From: Deltaproteobacteria bacterium
Lineage (GTDB): Bacteria > Myxococcota_A > UBA9160 > UBA4427
NCBI GenBank assembly: GCA_029261835.1
Contig: JAJDAO010000051.1
Span: 42,660-106,659, forward strand
Length of the DNA: 64,000 nucleotides
Direction of reading: 5' to 3'
The notes under the pieces were generated by a model. It ran no database searches, was not told the origin of the DNA, and worked only from the letters and a program-made list of their open reading frames with translations. This document shows positions 18,585 through 27,483 of the stretch, in pieces. The stretch's first letter is position 1. Each line of letters opens with the position of its first letter. A program made the position numbers and the translations under genes.

Positions 18585-18707
18585 CTAGCGGTAGGTCGAG
18601 CGAGCGCCGCCGGTCACGCGTCGCCGGGCGCGGCGGAGCTTGTGCTTGAGCTTGGCGCGGTAGCGGGAGGACTTGTTGCGCTTGCGGTTGTTGCTGCCCT
18701 TTTTCAC
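18585..18707 (-). CDS. Very basic 40-residue protein
   Basis: A 40-residue protein starting at GTG 18707 behind a GAGAGG site, with about 45 percent Lys plus Arg (VKKGSNNRKRNKSSRY, then RAKLKHKLRRARRR). Length, composition and the SNNRKRNKSSRYRAKLKHK pattern resemble small rRNA-binding proteins of the bTHX or L34 kind, but I cannot name a family. It lies convergent to pyrF, 11 bases from its stop, and divergent from the acyl-CoA dehydrogenase. I infer a nucleic-acid-binding role from charge alone. Confidence 0.55.
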   Translation of the reverse strand: MKKGSNNRKRNKSSRYRAKLKHKLRRARRRVTGGARSTYR

Positions 18708-18932
18708 GGGGTGCCTCTCACTGGGTGCTCGCGTCGTGTCGCGTGCGGCTGGTTCTGACCTTCGGTGCCGATGTCGGGATCTTCGGCGGCACGCGAGATT
18801 ACGCGAGCCGCCCTCGAATGTCCATCCCCCTCGGGTCTCGGCCACCCGCCCGTGGCCGCCCCCTCGTGGCCGCACCGCGCGCTCACGCCGGGCTATGCTG
18901 GCCGCCTGCTGACCGTTGGGAGCTGAAGACCC

Positions 18933-20114
18933 ATGGCGACCCCCCCGCTCGATCGTATGGCGGACTTCGACCTCACGGACGAGCAGCGCCAAGTGCGCAG
19001 CGTCGTGAGGGACTTTGCCGAGAAGGAGATCCTGCCCTTCGTCGAAGAGCACGAGCAGGCCGGGCGCTACCCGCTCGAGCTGATCGAGAAGCTCGTGCCC
19101 ATGGGCCTGATGGGTCCCATGATCCCGGAGCGCTACGGCGGCTCGTTCGGTGACGTGGTGAGCTACGGCGTGATCTGCGAGGAGCTGGCTCGCGTCGACT
19201 GGGTGGTGGCCTCGGTGGTGTCGGTGAGCAACTCGCTGTGCGCCGGCTCGATCCTGAAGTTCGGAAGCGAAGCCCAGAAGGAGCATTGGTTGCCCGGCAT
19301 CGCCCGTGGCGAGATCATCTGCTCCGCCTGCCTCACCGAGCCCGGCGGCGGCACCGACCTTGGCAACATGCAGACCCTCGCCACGCGGGCGGAGGGTGGC
19401 TGGCGCTTGACCGGCACCAAGACCTTCATCTCGCATGCCGCTCATGCGGGCCTCTTCTTCGTGGTCGCGAGCGTCGACCGCGACCAGAAGCACAGGGGCG
19501 TGACGGCGTTTCTCGTCGACCCGCATCGGACCGAGGGAATCACCATCAGCGACTTTCCGATGCGGACACTCAAACGCGACAACCTGGCCGAGGTGCACTT
19601 CGAGGATGCCTTCGTGCCGGACGACGCGCTACTGGGCGAGCCGCGCAAGGGCTTCCCCATCCTGGGCTCCGCGCTCGACACCGGTCGTTTCTCCGTGGCG
19701 GCGCGCTGCGTCGGCCAGGCTCAGCGCTGTCTCGACCTGGCCATCCCCTACGCGATGGAGCGCGAGGCGTTTGGTCACCGGATTGGCGAATTCCAGATGA
19801 TCCAGCAGAAGATCGCCGACATGGTGTGCCGCACCGAGCAGGCGCGGCTGCTCGTCTACCGCCTGGGCCGCATGAAGGACGCCGGCATCCCGCGCGCCAG
19901 CATGGAGAGCTCGCTCGCGAAGCTCTGTGCCAGCCAGGCCGCGGTCAAGAACGCGCTCGACGGCATGCAGATCTTCGGCGGCTATTCATGCGCGCAGGAG
20001 TACGAGATCGGCCGCCTGCTGATGGAGGCCAAGGCGCTGGAGTTCGGCGAGGGAACGAGCGAGCTTCACAGCCGGCTGATCGCCGAGTTCGCACTCGGCA
20101 TTCGCAAACAATGA
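18933..20114 (+). CDS. Acyl-CoA dehydrogenase
   Basis: 393-residue FAD flavoenzyme of beta-oxidation or amino-acid catabolism. It shows the N-terminal helical domain (LTDEQRQVRSVVRDFAEKE), the middle strand domain with ACLTEPGGGTDLGNM and TGTKTFISHA, and a C-terminal helical domain ending with the catalytic base in LEFGEGTSELH. The MQIFGGYSCAQEYEIGRLLM text is a signature of the family. ATG 18933 is the start. It lies 27 bases before pyrE on the same strand. Confidence 0.95.
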   Translation: MATPPLDRMADFDLTDEQRQVRSVVRDFAEKEILPFVEEHEQAGRYPLELIEKLVPMGLMGPMIPERYGGSFGDVVSYGVICEELARVDWVVASVVSVSNSLCAGSILKFGSEAQKEHWLPGIARGEIICSACLTEPGGGTDLGNMQTLATRAEGGWRLTGTKTFISHAAHAGLFFVVASVDRDQKHRGVTAFLVDPHRTEGITISDFPMRTLKRDNLAEVHFEDAFVPDDALLGEPRKGFPILGSALDTGRFSVAARCVGQAQRCLDLAIPYAMEREAFGHRIGEFQMIQQKIADMVCRTEQARLLVYRLGRMKDAGIPRASMESSLAKLCASQAAVKNALDGMQIFGGYSCAQEYEIGRLLMEAKALEFGEGTSELHSRLIAEFALGIRKQ

Positions 20115-20141
20115 AGAGACGCCAGGAGGACGGGCCGCGTC

Positions 20142-20702
20142 ATGAGTGACAACGAGCGCGTACGCCAGAAGCTCCTCGAGCTGATTCTCGAGGTCTCGTT
20201 CGAGCGGCGCGAGGTAACGCTCGCCAGTGGCAGAAAGAGCGATTTCTACCTCGACCTGCGCCAAACCCTGATGCGCCCGGACGGCGTCGGACTCGCGGGA
20301 GTGCTGATGCTCGGGCGGCTGCAGCAGGGTGTGGCGGTCCAAGCGGTCGGGGGCATGGCGGTCGGCGCCGTGCCGCTCGTCTCGGCCGTGCTGGCCGCCG
20401 CCGGGCGCGACGAGCGAAGCCGCGATCTGGTCGGCTTCTTCGTGCGCAAACAGCCGAAGGGACATGGCCTCGCTCGCCAGATCGAAGGGGCCTTCTCCGA
20501 AGGGCAGACGGTGGCGCTGGTGGAGGACACCACCACCACCGGCGGCTCGACACTCGACGCTGTCGAGATCGTCGAGGCCGCGGGCGGCAAGGTCGCCCGC
20601 GTCCTGTGCCTGGTCGATCGCGGCGAAGGAGCGGCCGAGGCGTTCGCCGAGCGGGGGCTGACGCTCGAAGCGCTCTTCGGGCGGAGTGACCTGCCGTTGT
20701 AG
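20142..20702 (+). CDS. pyrE: Orotate phosphoribosyltransferase
   Basis: 186-residue enzyme joining orotate to PRPP to give OMP. The PRPP loop is [37 protein letters not shown] is the orotate-side strand, and [15 protein letters not shown] together with [11 protein letters not shown] form the dimer loop. The ATG at 20142 follows a short gap after the acyl-CoA dehydrogenase, so they may share a transcript. It is the last core gene before the integron. Confidence 0.94.
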   Translation: MSDNERVRQKLLELILEVSFERREVTLASGRKSDFYLDLRQTLMRPDGVGLAGVLMLGRLQQGVAVQAVGGMAVGAVPLVSAVLAAAGRDERSRDLVGFFVRKQPKGHGLARQIEGAFSEGQTVALVEDTTTTGGSTLDAVEIVEAAGGKVARVLCLVDRGEGAAEAFAERGLTLEALFGRSDLPL

Positions 20703-20804
20703 CGGGCTGCGCTGGCTTGCGCGGGGTGGTGGCGATATCCTCGCCGCCTCACCCCTCCCGAGCGCCCCCTTCCCGAGCGGCGCGCCGCTGCACCGGAGCC
20801 CGCG

Positions 20805-21791
<987 letters not shown>

Positions 21792-21914
21792 GCCCCCACC
21801 CCACGTCATCTTATCAAGCACCCGCTGCACGATAACGCGTCGCATAAAGAACCGCGCGCTCAGAAGTGTGCGGCATCGCGATGCTTCTGGACATCGAGAT
21901 CCAAACTCCTTAGG

Positions 21915-21965
21915 GTGTTATGCAGCCACGGCCGCAGGGGCCGTGGAATCGAATATGAGTTGGGC
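21915..21965 (+). repeat. Probable attI recombination site
   Basis: The segment between intI and the first cassette ends in a canonical core GTTGGGC (21959-21965), where crossover would fall after the G. About 40 bases before it GTTATGCAGCC resembles the strong direct-repeat element of attI1. There is also a perfect 8-bp dyad CCACGGCC/GGCCGTGG at 21926-21946. No matching R'' core lies within 130 bases upstream, so this is attI-like rather than attC. The assignment is by sequence resemblance and position. Confidence 0.65.
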
Positions 21966-22569
21966 GGCGAACGTGAGGAAGTGCCTAGTCGTTCTGTGTG
22001 TGTCCTTCGCTTGTGCGTTGCCGGCGATCGCGGGCACCTTGTGGGACTCGAAATGCCAGGATCACCTCTCGCGATTGCGGGAACTCGTTCCGGCCGTGTT
22101 GGCAGACAGCCCGTCGCCGTCGTCCCTTTCCAGCTTCTTCGAGGCACTGCCTTCGGACTTCGCGTGCTTCGATCACCTGTTCGGATACCACGGCGGTCCT
22201 GGGCCACTGTACTCGGAACCCCAGCTCTACTTGTTGTTCCCAGGGATGCGAGCTGCGGTCGAGCGCGAGGCGTATGTGAGGAAACTCGTTTCTCTCTCCA
22301 TCAACGGCCAGTGGCAGGCCGATCAAACCGGTGCCTTGCGGGGCGCTGTGCACTTCACCCTTGAGACCGACACAGGCCTCTTCGTTCGCCTAGCCAACAA
22401 GCTCCCAGCTGAGCAGGAGGCAACCGTGTGGTGGTTCCTCTTCAGTAGCATCCACCCCCAGGCACTGACTCCCGAACTTCAGAAGAAGGTCTGCCAGGGG
22501 AGCGACCGAAGCTGCCGACTCTCGAAGAAAGCGTACACGCGAGCCGAAGCGGAGGAACACAACCACTGA
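21955..22569 (+). CDS. Cassette 1: secreted protein of unknown function
   Basis: 204 residues with a clear signal peptide (CLVVLCVSFACALPAIAG). Four cysteines in the mature part (CQDHL, CFDHL, and CQGSDRSC near the C-terminus) suggest disulfides. I recognise no domain. The ATG at 21955 lies in attI, 5 bases before the crossover point, so the first codons are supplied by the chromosome and the rest by the cassette. GTG 21973 inside the cassette is the alternative. The stop is 21 bases before the attC R'' core. Confidence 0.7.
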   Translation: MSWAANVRKCLVVLCVSFACALPAIAGTLWDSKCQDHLSRLRELVPAVLADSPSPSSLSSFFEALPSDFACFDHLFGYHGGPGPLYSEPQLYLLFPGMRAAVEREAYVRKLVSLSINGQWQADQTGALRGAVHFTLETDTGLFVRLANKLPAEQEATVWWFLFSSIHPQALTPELQKKVCQGSDRSCRLSKKAYTRAEAEEHNH

Positions 22570-22590
22570 AGCGCGAGCTGGGAGATCGCC

Positions 22591-22723
22591 GCCCAACAAG
22601 CCAATGAACCGGACGTTGAATAGCTCGGTTCAATCGAGCCTGGTAGCATTCTGGCATCAACCTTTGAAGGCTCGGCGACATCGGCGGCGCTATTCAACGC
22701 CGGTTATTGCCGATCCGTTGGGC
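22591..22723 (+). repeat. attC site 1 (133 bp)
   Basis: R'' core GCCCAAC (22591-22597) and R' core GTTGGGC (22717-22723) enclose an imperfect inverted repeat: CGGACGTTGAATAGC on the left folds onto GCTATTCAACGCCGG on the right. Length and the large central part resemble Vibrio VCR-type attC. It is nearly identical to sites 2 and 5. Confidence 0.9.
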
Positions 22724-22729
22724 GGCGGA

Positions 22730-23578
22730 ATGCGAGCAGCGCTTGCAGCTATTCTGATAGCTACGATCTTCCTCCCTGCGGTCGCTGCAGCCGAATTGAC
22801 CGTTGAAGAGCGGCAGGAAATGCTTGCGCGAACCACAGGGACCATCGTGGGAGTGGTTCGAGATGCGCAATCGAACAAGCCACTGAGCGGAGTCTCCGTT
22901 AGCGCGCAGTATCTCGGCGATGGTACGAACACCGAGGGAGCCTATCGGATTCCCCTCATCGACCCAGGCGAGGTAGAGGTCACAGCCTGGCGGCGAGACT
23001 TGATCCAGAGCACTCAGCGAGTGTCGATTCATGCAGCGACGGAGACCACGGCCAACTTTTTGATAGAACGCTCACCGCCTCCCTGCTGCACCCTCCAAGG
23101 TACTTGGCTCCTTTCGTTGAAGCTAGATGAATCGGGCAAGGCAACACCGGGGGAAGTGACCGTAGTCGAAGGCGCAGTCTCCTTCTCGCCCAGTGCCCGC
23201 GATCCGTTCCCGGAACGGCGCTCGCGTCTTCCCTCGGACGACTCGACGACCGATGAGTTCGGGCGCTACAACATCGACCTGCGGCCCCTGCTCGGTGAAG
23301 ACATCACACGTGCGACCACGAATACTGTCTTCGCAGGCAATCCCGATTCCGACATCCTCACTGAGGCAGCTGGCTTCGTCCATCACCAAAACCACGTTGA
23401 AATCACATTCATTCCGCGCATGTCACACGGAGGCATCTCGCTGACCGGAGTTATCAACGACGACGAGATTCGCGGGGAGTGGGTCAAGCGCGACTATGCG
23501 CCTAGCATTTCCGGCTCGTTCGTAATGAGGAGGTCCGCGCCGACGCCCAACAAGGCGTTGAACGCGGACGTGGAATAG
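22730..23578 (+). CDS. Cassette 2: secreted protein with carboxypeptidase regulatory-like domain
   Basis: 282 residues. A signal peptide (ALAAILIATIFLPAVAAA) is followed by a CarboxypepD_reg-like beta sandwich at about 35-110 (GTIVGVVRDAQSNKPLSGVS, then NTEGAYRIPLIDPGEVEV). The C-terminal 170 residues are of unknown type; GTWLLSLKLDESGK and a GTWEL-like ITLTGVINDDEIRGEW pattern hint at a lipocalin-like barrel. The ATG at 22730 is 7 bases after the attC core with only GGCGGCGG upstream. The last residues (PTPNKALNADVE) are encoded by the attC R'' arm, so recombination would change the protein end. Confidence 0.78.
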   Translation: MRAALAAILIATIFLPAVAAAELTVEERQEMLARTTGTIVGVVRDAQSNKPLSGVSVSAQYLGDGTNTEGAYRIPLIDPGEVEVTAWRRDLIQSTQRVSIHAATETTANFLIERSPPPCCTLQGTWLLSLKLDESGKATPGEVTVVEGAVSFSPSARDPFPERRSRLPSDDSTTDEFGRYNIDLRPLLGEDITRATTNTVFAGNPDSDILTEAAGFVHHQNHVEITFIPRMSHGGISLTGVINDDEIRGEWVKRDYAPSISGSFVMRRSAPTPNKALNADVE

Positions 23579-23679
23579 CGCGGTTCAAATGACCGCTGTA
23601 CCGTTCTGGCATCAACCTCTTGAGGCTCGGCCGAGTCCGGTGGCGCTATTCCACGCCGGTTAACGCCGATCCGTTGGGC
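23545..23679 (+). repeat. attC site 2 (135 bp)
   Basis: R'' GCCCAAC (23545-23551) and R' GTTGGGC (23673-23679), with left arm GGACGTGGAATAGCG pairing with CGCTATTCCACGCC. The arm differs from site 1 by a paired change (TTGAATAGC/GCTATTCAA versus TGGAATAGC/GCTATTCCA), a covariation that supports the folded bottom-strand hairpin as the recombination substrate. Confidence 0.9.
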
Positions 23680-23688
23680 GGCGGGCTC

Positions 23689-24072
23689 ATGCCGTATCTC
23701 TCTACCCGGTACTTGTCCCGCGAAGAGGCGGCTCTCGCGGCCCAGTTCCTCAAGGACGAGGGAATCGAAGCGTGGGTGTCTGCGGCCGACGCCGGAGGCA
23801 CACTGCCTTCGATGCAGTCGGTCGTCGGAGTGCGAATCGAAGTCTCCGATGAGGACCTCGAGCGGGCTTCCTCGTTGACCCAAGACGGGCTCCCGGACGA
23901 GGCGGTACCCAGGCAGTCGTTGTCGAGGCGCGATCGGGTTCAGAGCTGGGCAGTGGCGATCCTGCTCGTGCTGGTCATCGGGTGGGTCATCTTCAACTAT
24001 GCACAGAGCTTGTCCGGCGGGGCGACGGATGGCCCCGAACCCATACCGCCGCAGCACGACCTTCCCTTCTGA
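23689..24072 (+). CDS. Cassette 3: DUF2007-like single-pass membrane protein
   Basis: 127 residues. The N-terminal 60 (YLSTRYLSREEAALAAQFL, then GIEAWVSAADAGGTLPSMQS and VRIEVSDEDLERA) have the ferredoxin-like pattern of DUF2007, called putative signal-transducing proteins. A membrane helix follows at about 88-108 (AVAILLVLVIGWVIFNYA) with a short proline-rich tail. ATG 23689 lies 10 bases after the attC core. The role is unknown. About 190 noncoding bases separate its stop from the next attC. Confidence 0.72.
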   Translation: MPYLSTRYLSREEAALAAQFLKDEGIEAWVSAADAGGTLPSMQSVVGVRIEVSDEDLERASSLTQDGLPDEAVPRQSLSRRDRVQSWAVAILLVLVIGWVIFNYAQSLSGGATDGPEPIPPQHDLPF

Positions 24073-24161
24073 AGTGCCACGAGTTCGTCTGCGTGCAGCG
24101 TCTGCCGTCTGACATCAACTTGGAAGTGCAACTTGGCTCATGCCTAAGTCGCGTAGCAAGT

Positions 24162-24226
24162 TGCAGTTCCGTTTGGTGCCAAGCTCGAACACGCCGCCTA
24201 GCTTCAAGTTTGAACTGCAACATCCA
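24162..24226 (+). repeat. Inverted repeat upstream of attC 3
   Basis: GTTGCAGTTC at about 24162-24171 is the exact inverse of GAACTGCAAC at about 24217-24226, 45 bases apart. The right part belongs to a block of about 65 bases (24205-24267) that recurs at about 24987-25050 with few differences, both ending in the attC R'' core. It may be a remnant of a second attC type or an extended cassette tail. Confidence 0.5.
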
Positions 24227-24260
24227 GCTGGCCTCGGTGGGCAGCTCGTCGCGAACCGCC

Positions 24261-24391
24261 GCCCAACCAGGGCATGCACTGGACCGGGCTGGGCTGTGGC
24301 GTTCCTTAACTCTGGTACCATGCGTCAGTAGTGAGGCATCCCGAACCCGGTAGCAGTGCGCCGCCCGGCCAGTGATGCCGATCCGTCGGGC
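24261..24391 (+). repeat. attC site 3 (131 bp, altered core)
   Basis: R'' GCCCAAC (24261-24267) is intact. The R' position reads GTCGGGC (24385-24391) instead of GTTRRRY. The arms still pair (GGCATGCACTGG with CCAGTGATGCC). The altered core would be expected to lower recombination. Confidence 0.72.
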
Positions 24392-24422
24392 GGCACATTG
24401 AATGTCATCGGGAGACGGATCG

Positions 24423-24944
24423 ATGACCGAGACGACTGAAGCTGACGAAACGAACCAAGCGAAGCCCACGGGTGCCACCGGCGAGCCGGACGGCGCCGCC
24501 GTCCGCTTCCCCCCGCCCTTCGTCCCACTGATCGCGCTGGCGGTCGGCATTGCGCTGCAGTTCCCGTGGCCGCTCGCGCTGCCGCTGCACGGACTGCTCC
24601 GCTACGGGCTCAGCGCGTTACTCCTCCTGGGCGGGCTCGCCGCGATGGGCGCCGCGATGGGGCTGTTCCGCAAGATCGGCCAAGATCCGAAGCCCTGGAT
24701 CACGACGCCAGCAATCATTTCCACCGGCATCTACCGCTTCACCCGCAACCCGATGTACCTCGGCATGGGTCTGATGCAGGCGGGTTTCGGCGTCGCAGTC
24801 GCCAACGGCTGGGTCCTGCTGCTGGTCCCGGTCACCTGCTTCGTGATCGCGCGGATCGCGATCCGCCACGAGGAGGTCTACCTCGAGGGTAAGTTCGGCG
24901 CCGAGTACACCGACTACAAGGCGCGCGTGCGGCGCTGGATCTAG
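24423..24944 (+). CDS. Cassette 4: isoprenylcysteine carboxyl methyltransferase-like membrane protein
   Basis: 173 residues of the PEMT/ICMT membrane methyltransferase superfamily. Three or four hydrophobic helices precede the SAM-binding C-terminal signature IYRFTRNPMYLGM and IRHEEVYLEGKFGAEY, ending DYKARVRRWI. Bacterial members methylate small membrane-associated acceptors; the substrate here is unknown. ATG 24423 follows GGGAGA; an upstream in-frame ATG at 24402 is possible. It is enclosed by attC 3 and the IS-broken attC at 25044. Confidence 0.85.
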   Translation: MTETTEADETNQAKPTGATGEPDGAAVRFPPPFVPLIALAVGIALQFPWPLALPLHGLLRYGLSALLLLGGLAAMGAAMGLFRKIGQDPKPWITTPAIISTGIYRFTRNPMYLGMGLMQAGFGVAVANGWVLLLVPVTCFVIARIAIRHEEVYLEGKFGAEYTDYKARVRRWI

Positions 24945-25043
24945 CGCAGCCCCACTCGGCCTCGTCCGGCACGGTCCGCCGCGCGACTTCAAGTTCGAAC
25001 TGCAACACCCGGCTGTCTCGGTCGGAGCTCGTCGCGAGCAGCC

Positions 25044-25050
25044 GCCCAAC
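25044..25050 (+). repeat. Orphan attC R'' core cut by an IS remnant
   Basis: GCCCAAC preceded by the same 60-base tail as attC 3. No R' core follows; an insertion-sequence end begins within about 10 bases. I infer that an attC site was split by transposition and lost its right half. Confidence 0.6.
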
Positions 25051-25058
25051 ACCCATCA

Positions 25059-25110
25059 GAAGGCCCCCGTTCGTCAATAGGTAAAGACGTCCCGTGACGC
25101 CTCCCTTCTG
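25059..25110 (+). repeat. IS terminal segment, copy A
   Basis: A 50-base block (start AGAAGGCCCCCGTTCGTCAA, end CCCGTGACGCCTCC) recurs at 28082-28133 with about six differences in the same orientation. Here it abuts an IstB fragment. I read it as an insertion-sequence end shared by two damaged copies. Confidence 0.6.
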
Positions 25111-25578
25111 GCTGGGGATGAAGGCATGCGAACAGGGCTATAGCGTTCGGTCCACGACCATCCAGGATCTGGCAGCTCGGCTCAGGGCGGCGCTCGCGGA
25201 CCAGTCCGTGGAGGCGCGGATCGCCGAGTTCGTGGAGCCTGACCTCGTGATCCTCGACGAGCTTGGCTTCACACCGCTCGAGCCTCTGTTGGCCGATGCG
25301 TTCTACCGCATCGTGGCCAGCCGTTACGAACGCGCGAGCACGATCGTGACCAGCAACAAGAGCTTTGAGTCCTGGGTCGAGGTCTTCCCCGACGCTGTCA
25401 TTGCCAGTGCCGTCCTGGATCGTCTCGTCCACCACGCACATCTCGTCCCGATCGTGGGGGAGTCTTACCGCATGAAGGACGTCAAGAGCCGAAAGCAGGG
25501 AGCACTGAAGGGAGCAGCGGCTGCCAAGAAGGCTTGGCCAGCCCAGTCGAACCGATCCCCGAGCAGGGGGTCACGTTC
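25094..25578 (+). pseudogene. IstB-like ATPase remnant (IS21 family)
   Basis: The reading frame encodes only the C-terminal part of an IS21 helper ATPase: KACEQGYSVRSTTIQDLAAR, then LVILDELGFTPLE (Walker B), ASTIVTSNKSFESW (sensor 1), AVLDRLVHHAHLV and VGESYRMKD. The N-terminal third with Walker A (GKTHLA) and the whole IstA transposase are absent, so it cannot act. The frame continues into the next gene without a stop, giving an accidental fusion. It is flanked on the left by the terminal repeat copy A. Confidence 0.85.
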
Positions 25579-25603
25579 GGTGACCGAAAGGGGGTCACTT
25601 GAC

Positions 25604-25954
25604 TTGACCGGCTACAGGACCTTCTTGGCCCTCGCGGAGTCCGCGCGAAACTGGGGCAACTGGCAGTGGTGGCCGTTCTGGCTCGTCGACTTCATTGCGG
25701 CAGCCCTTCTCATCGCAGGGGCTGCGCTCGTACTCCGAGGAGGCCGTGGTGGCAACGCCGTTCTCTGTGTAGCGTGGGGCTTCACGACAGCCATGTTCTA
25801 CTCGAGCTCTTGGTCTCACATCGAGCATCTCGCGGAACCCGCCGACGGCAATCTCTCGCAAGAACCGCTTACGATCATCATCGGGATTATGTGGCTCATC
25901 ACAATCGTGGGTTTCGCGCTCGCGACAATCGCGTCCCGGAAACCTCCTGCCTAG
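25604..25954 (+). CDS. Cassette remnant: small membrane protein, probably truncated at its start
   Basis: 116 residues if the in-frame TTG at 25604 is used. Three hydrophobic helices (FWLVDFIAAALLIAGAALVL, GNAVLCVAWGFTTAMFYSS, LTIIIGIMWLITIVGFALA) surround a short loop with HIEHLAEPADGNLSQEP. I know no family for it. It runs in frame with the IstB remnant, so its own start may have been destroyed by the insertion. The stop TAG lies in GCCTAGG, which occupies the attC R'' position. Confidence 0.55.
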   Translation: MTGYRTFLALAESARNWGNWQWWPFWLVDFIAAALLIAGAALVLRGGRGGNAVLCVAWGFTTAMFYSSSWSHIEHLAEPADGNLSQEPLTIIIGIMWLITIVGFALATIASRKPPA

Positions 25955-26028
25955 GTTTGCGGTCGGGTTCAGTGCAGGGACAACCGGCTCATTGATCGCA
26001 GCCGCAGCCTATCGCCGATCAGTTGGGC
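25949..26028 (+). repeat. Degenerate attC site 4 (short)
   Basis: The R' core GTTGGGC is intact at 26022-26028, preceded by ATCGCCGATCA as in other sites. The left core is weak, GCCTAGG (25949-25955), with limited pairing, and the spacing is only 80 bp. Confidence 0.5.
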
Positions 26029-26043
26029 CCGGGAGACAGTGAA

Positions 26044-26847
26044 GTGACAACGTCAAGGTCTGCCACGTACGACCGAATCGGTTCCGATTACAATCGGCAC
26101 AGAGCTGCAGAACCATCAGTGGTTCGAGGATTGGTGCGACTGCTTGGCTTGCCTCGCGGTTCAGTGATTGCAGACATCGGTGCTGGAACCGGCAACTATT
26201 CGAACGCACTGGCTCGGCTGGGCTATAGCCTTCACGCAATCGAGCCTTCTGACCTGATGCCGAGCCAGGCAACGCCGGTTCCAGATGTGCAGTGGCATGT
26301 CGGTACCGCTGAGGCCATGCCTCTAGCAAGCGCTTCAGTTGAAGGAATCGTGTGTACGCTTGCTCTTCATCACTTCGAGTCCGTGGCCCGAGCCGCCGCC
26401 GAATGTTCGAGGGTTTGCCCCTTAGGTCCGATGGTGCTGCTAACCATCGATCCGAGACTCGGCGAGGCCTTCTGGTTCTCTGAGTACTTCCCTGCGATCC
26501 ACCAGCGACTCTTCTCGACCTTCCCGCCAATCGACGACGTGTGCTCCGAACTCACGAAGCACAGCGGCTGCGCATCTGAAGTCTCCGTATGGCTCCTCCC
26601 TCAGAATGCCATCGACATCACGATGCACTCAGGTTGGAATAGGCCGGAGATCTACTTGGACCAAGGGCATCGTCAGAACATGTCCGGTTTTGCTCTGGCT
26701 TCACGTGATGAGATCGAACCGGGCTTGACGGCACTTCGCGCGGCACTCGCCTCAGGCGCATGGGATCGCGACCACGGGCATCTGCGGGAGCGGCAGGAGG
26801 CCGATCTTGGCTTTCGGTTCATCAAGTTGATGCGGACAGAGGCCTAG
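26044..26847 (+). CDS. Cassette 5: class I SAM-dependent methyltransferase
   Basis: 267 residues. Motif I is VIADIGAGTGNYSNALA (about 45-60), the acidic post-I region is HAIEPSDLM, motif II-like text is GTAEAMPLASASVEGIVC, and ALHHFESVARAAAECSRV is the following helix, all typical of the UbiE/Tam-like Methyltransf_11 group. A C-terminal 100 residues (DITMHSGWNRPEIYLDQGHR) form the acceptor region, of unknown specificity. GTG 26044 follows GGGAGAC. An earlier TTG exactly at the attC crossover is less likely. Confidence 0.85.
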   Translation: MTTSRSATYDRIGSDYNRHRAAEPSVVRGLVRLLGLPRGSVIADIGAGTGNYSNALARLGYSLHAIEPSDLMPSQATPVPDVQWHVGTAEAMPLASASVEGIVCTLALHHFESVARAAAECSRVCPLGPMVLLTIDPRLGEAFWFSEYFPAIHQRLFSTFPPIDDVCSELTKHSGCASEVSVWLLPQNAIDITMHSGWNRPEIYLDQGHRQNMSGFALASRDEIEPGLTALRAALASGAWDRDHGHLRERQEADLGFRFIKLMRTEA

Positions 26848-26938
26848 GGCGGAGGCGATATGACCCGTGATAGACTGCGAACATCCAAGGTGCTCTCGGT
26901 CAGCGAGCAGATCGCCGCCGGCCACCGGTGCGTTGCGC
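26842..26938 (+). repeat. Degenerate attC site (weak)
   Basis: GCCTAGG (26842-26848) at the gene end and GTTGCGC (26932-26938) preceded by a GCCGCCGGCC stretch occupy R'' and R' positions 97 bp apart. Both cores deviate from consensus and pairing is poor. Confidence 0.35.
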
Positions 26939-26993
26939 GGCGCAGGACAAGCATTTCCGGGGCAGCGCCTGCACGTCGACGCTGCGGAGTAGC

Positions 26994-27395
26994 ATGAACG
27001 TCTTCCTTCTGATTGCGGCAGTAGTTCTGTCCTTCATCGGCGTCATGCATACCGTCCTTGCCGAATGGAAGGGGGAGAGAAGACTCGTCCGCCGCATCAC
27101 TCAAGCGAGGCTCCTCGACTCGAGTGATGCCGAGGACCTCTTGGCCAAGCGGATCGTCCGTCTAGCGTGGCACGCGACTTCTCTCACCTGGTGCGGTATC
27201 GCGGCGGCTCTGGCTTACCTTTCCTTTGCTGAGCAAACAGAATCCCTCAAGACAGTGGTCCGAATCCTGGGTTCAACGTTTCTCCTCCATTCGGTGGTCT
27301 CTCTGGTCATCGCTCGGGGCAAGCACCCATCGTGGTACCTGTTTCTGATTGTGTCCGTGTTCTGCTTCTTGGGTACGGGCCCACTCAGTCGGTAG
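26994..27395 (+). CDS. Cassette 6: four-helix membrane protein of unknown function
   Basis: 133 residues with helices at about 2-22 (VFLLIAAVVLSFIGVMHTVL), 60-80 (ATSLTWCGIAAALAYLSFA), 90-108 (VVRILGSTFLLHSVVSLVIA) and 113-130. A cytoplasmic loop GERRLVRRITQARLLDS separates the first two. The pattern resembles small DUF-type proteins common in integron cassettes. I cannot name the family. GCGGAGTAGC precedes the ATG at 26994. Confidence 0.7.
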   Translation: MNVFLLIAAVVLSFIGVMHTVLAEWKGERRLVRRITQARLLDSSDAEDLLAKRIVRLAWHATSLTWCGIAAALAYLSFAEQTESLKTVVRILGSTFLLHSVVSLVIARGKHPSWYLFLIVSVFCFLGTGPLSR

Positions 27396-27483
27396 GGTTG
27401 CCACTCCAAGAGCGTCGCTGCGGTGAGGCACTCCGCCGCGATCGCAAACAGCCGGACACATCGTTTGCTTCTTCGAGTCCAAG

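Noticed and set aside
20703..20804. LexA box controlling intI
   Set aside because: LexA control of intI is common, so I looked for CTGT-N8-ACAG. None is present in the GC-rich 102 bases upstream.
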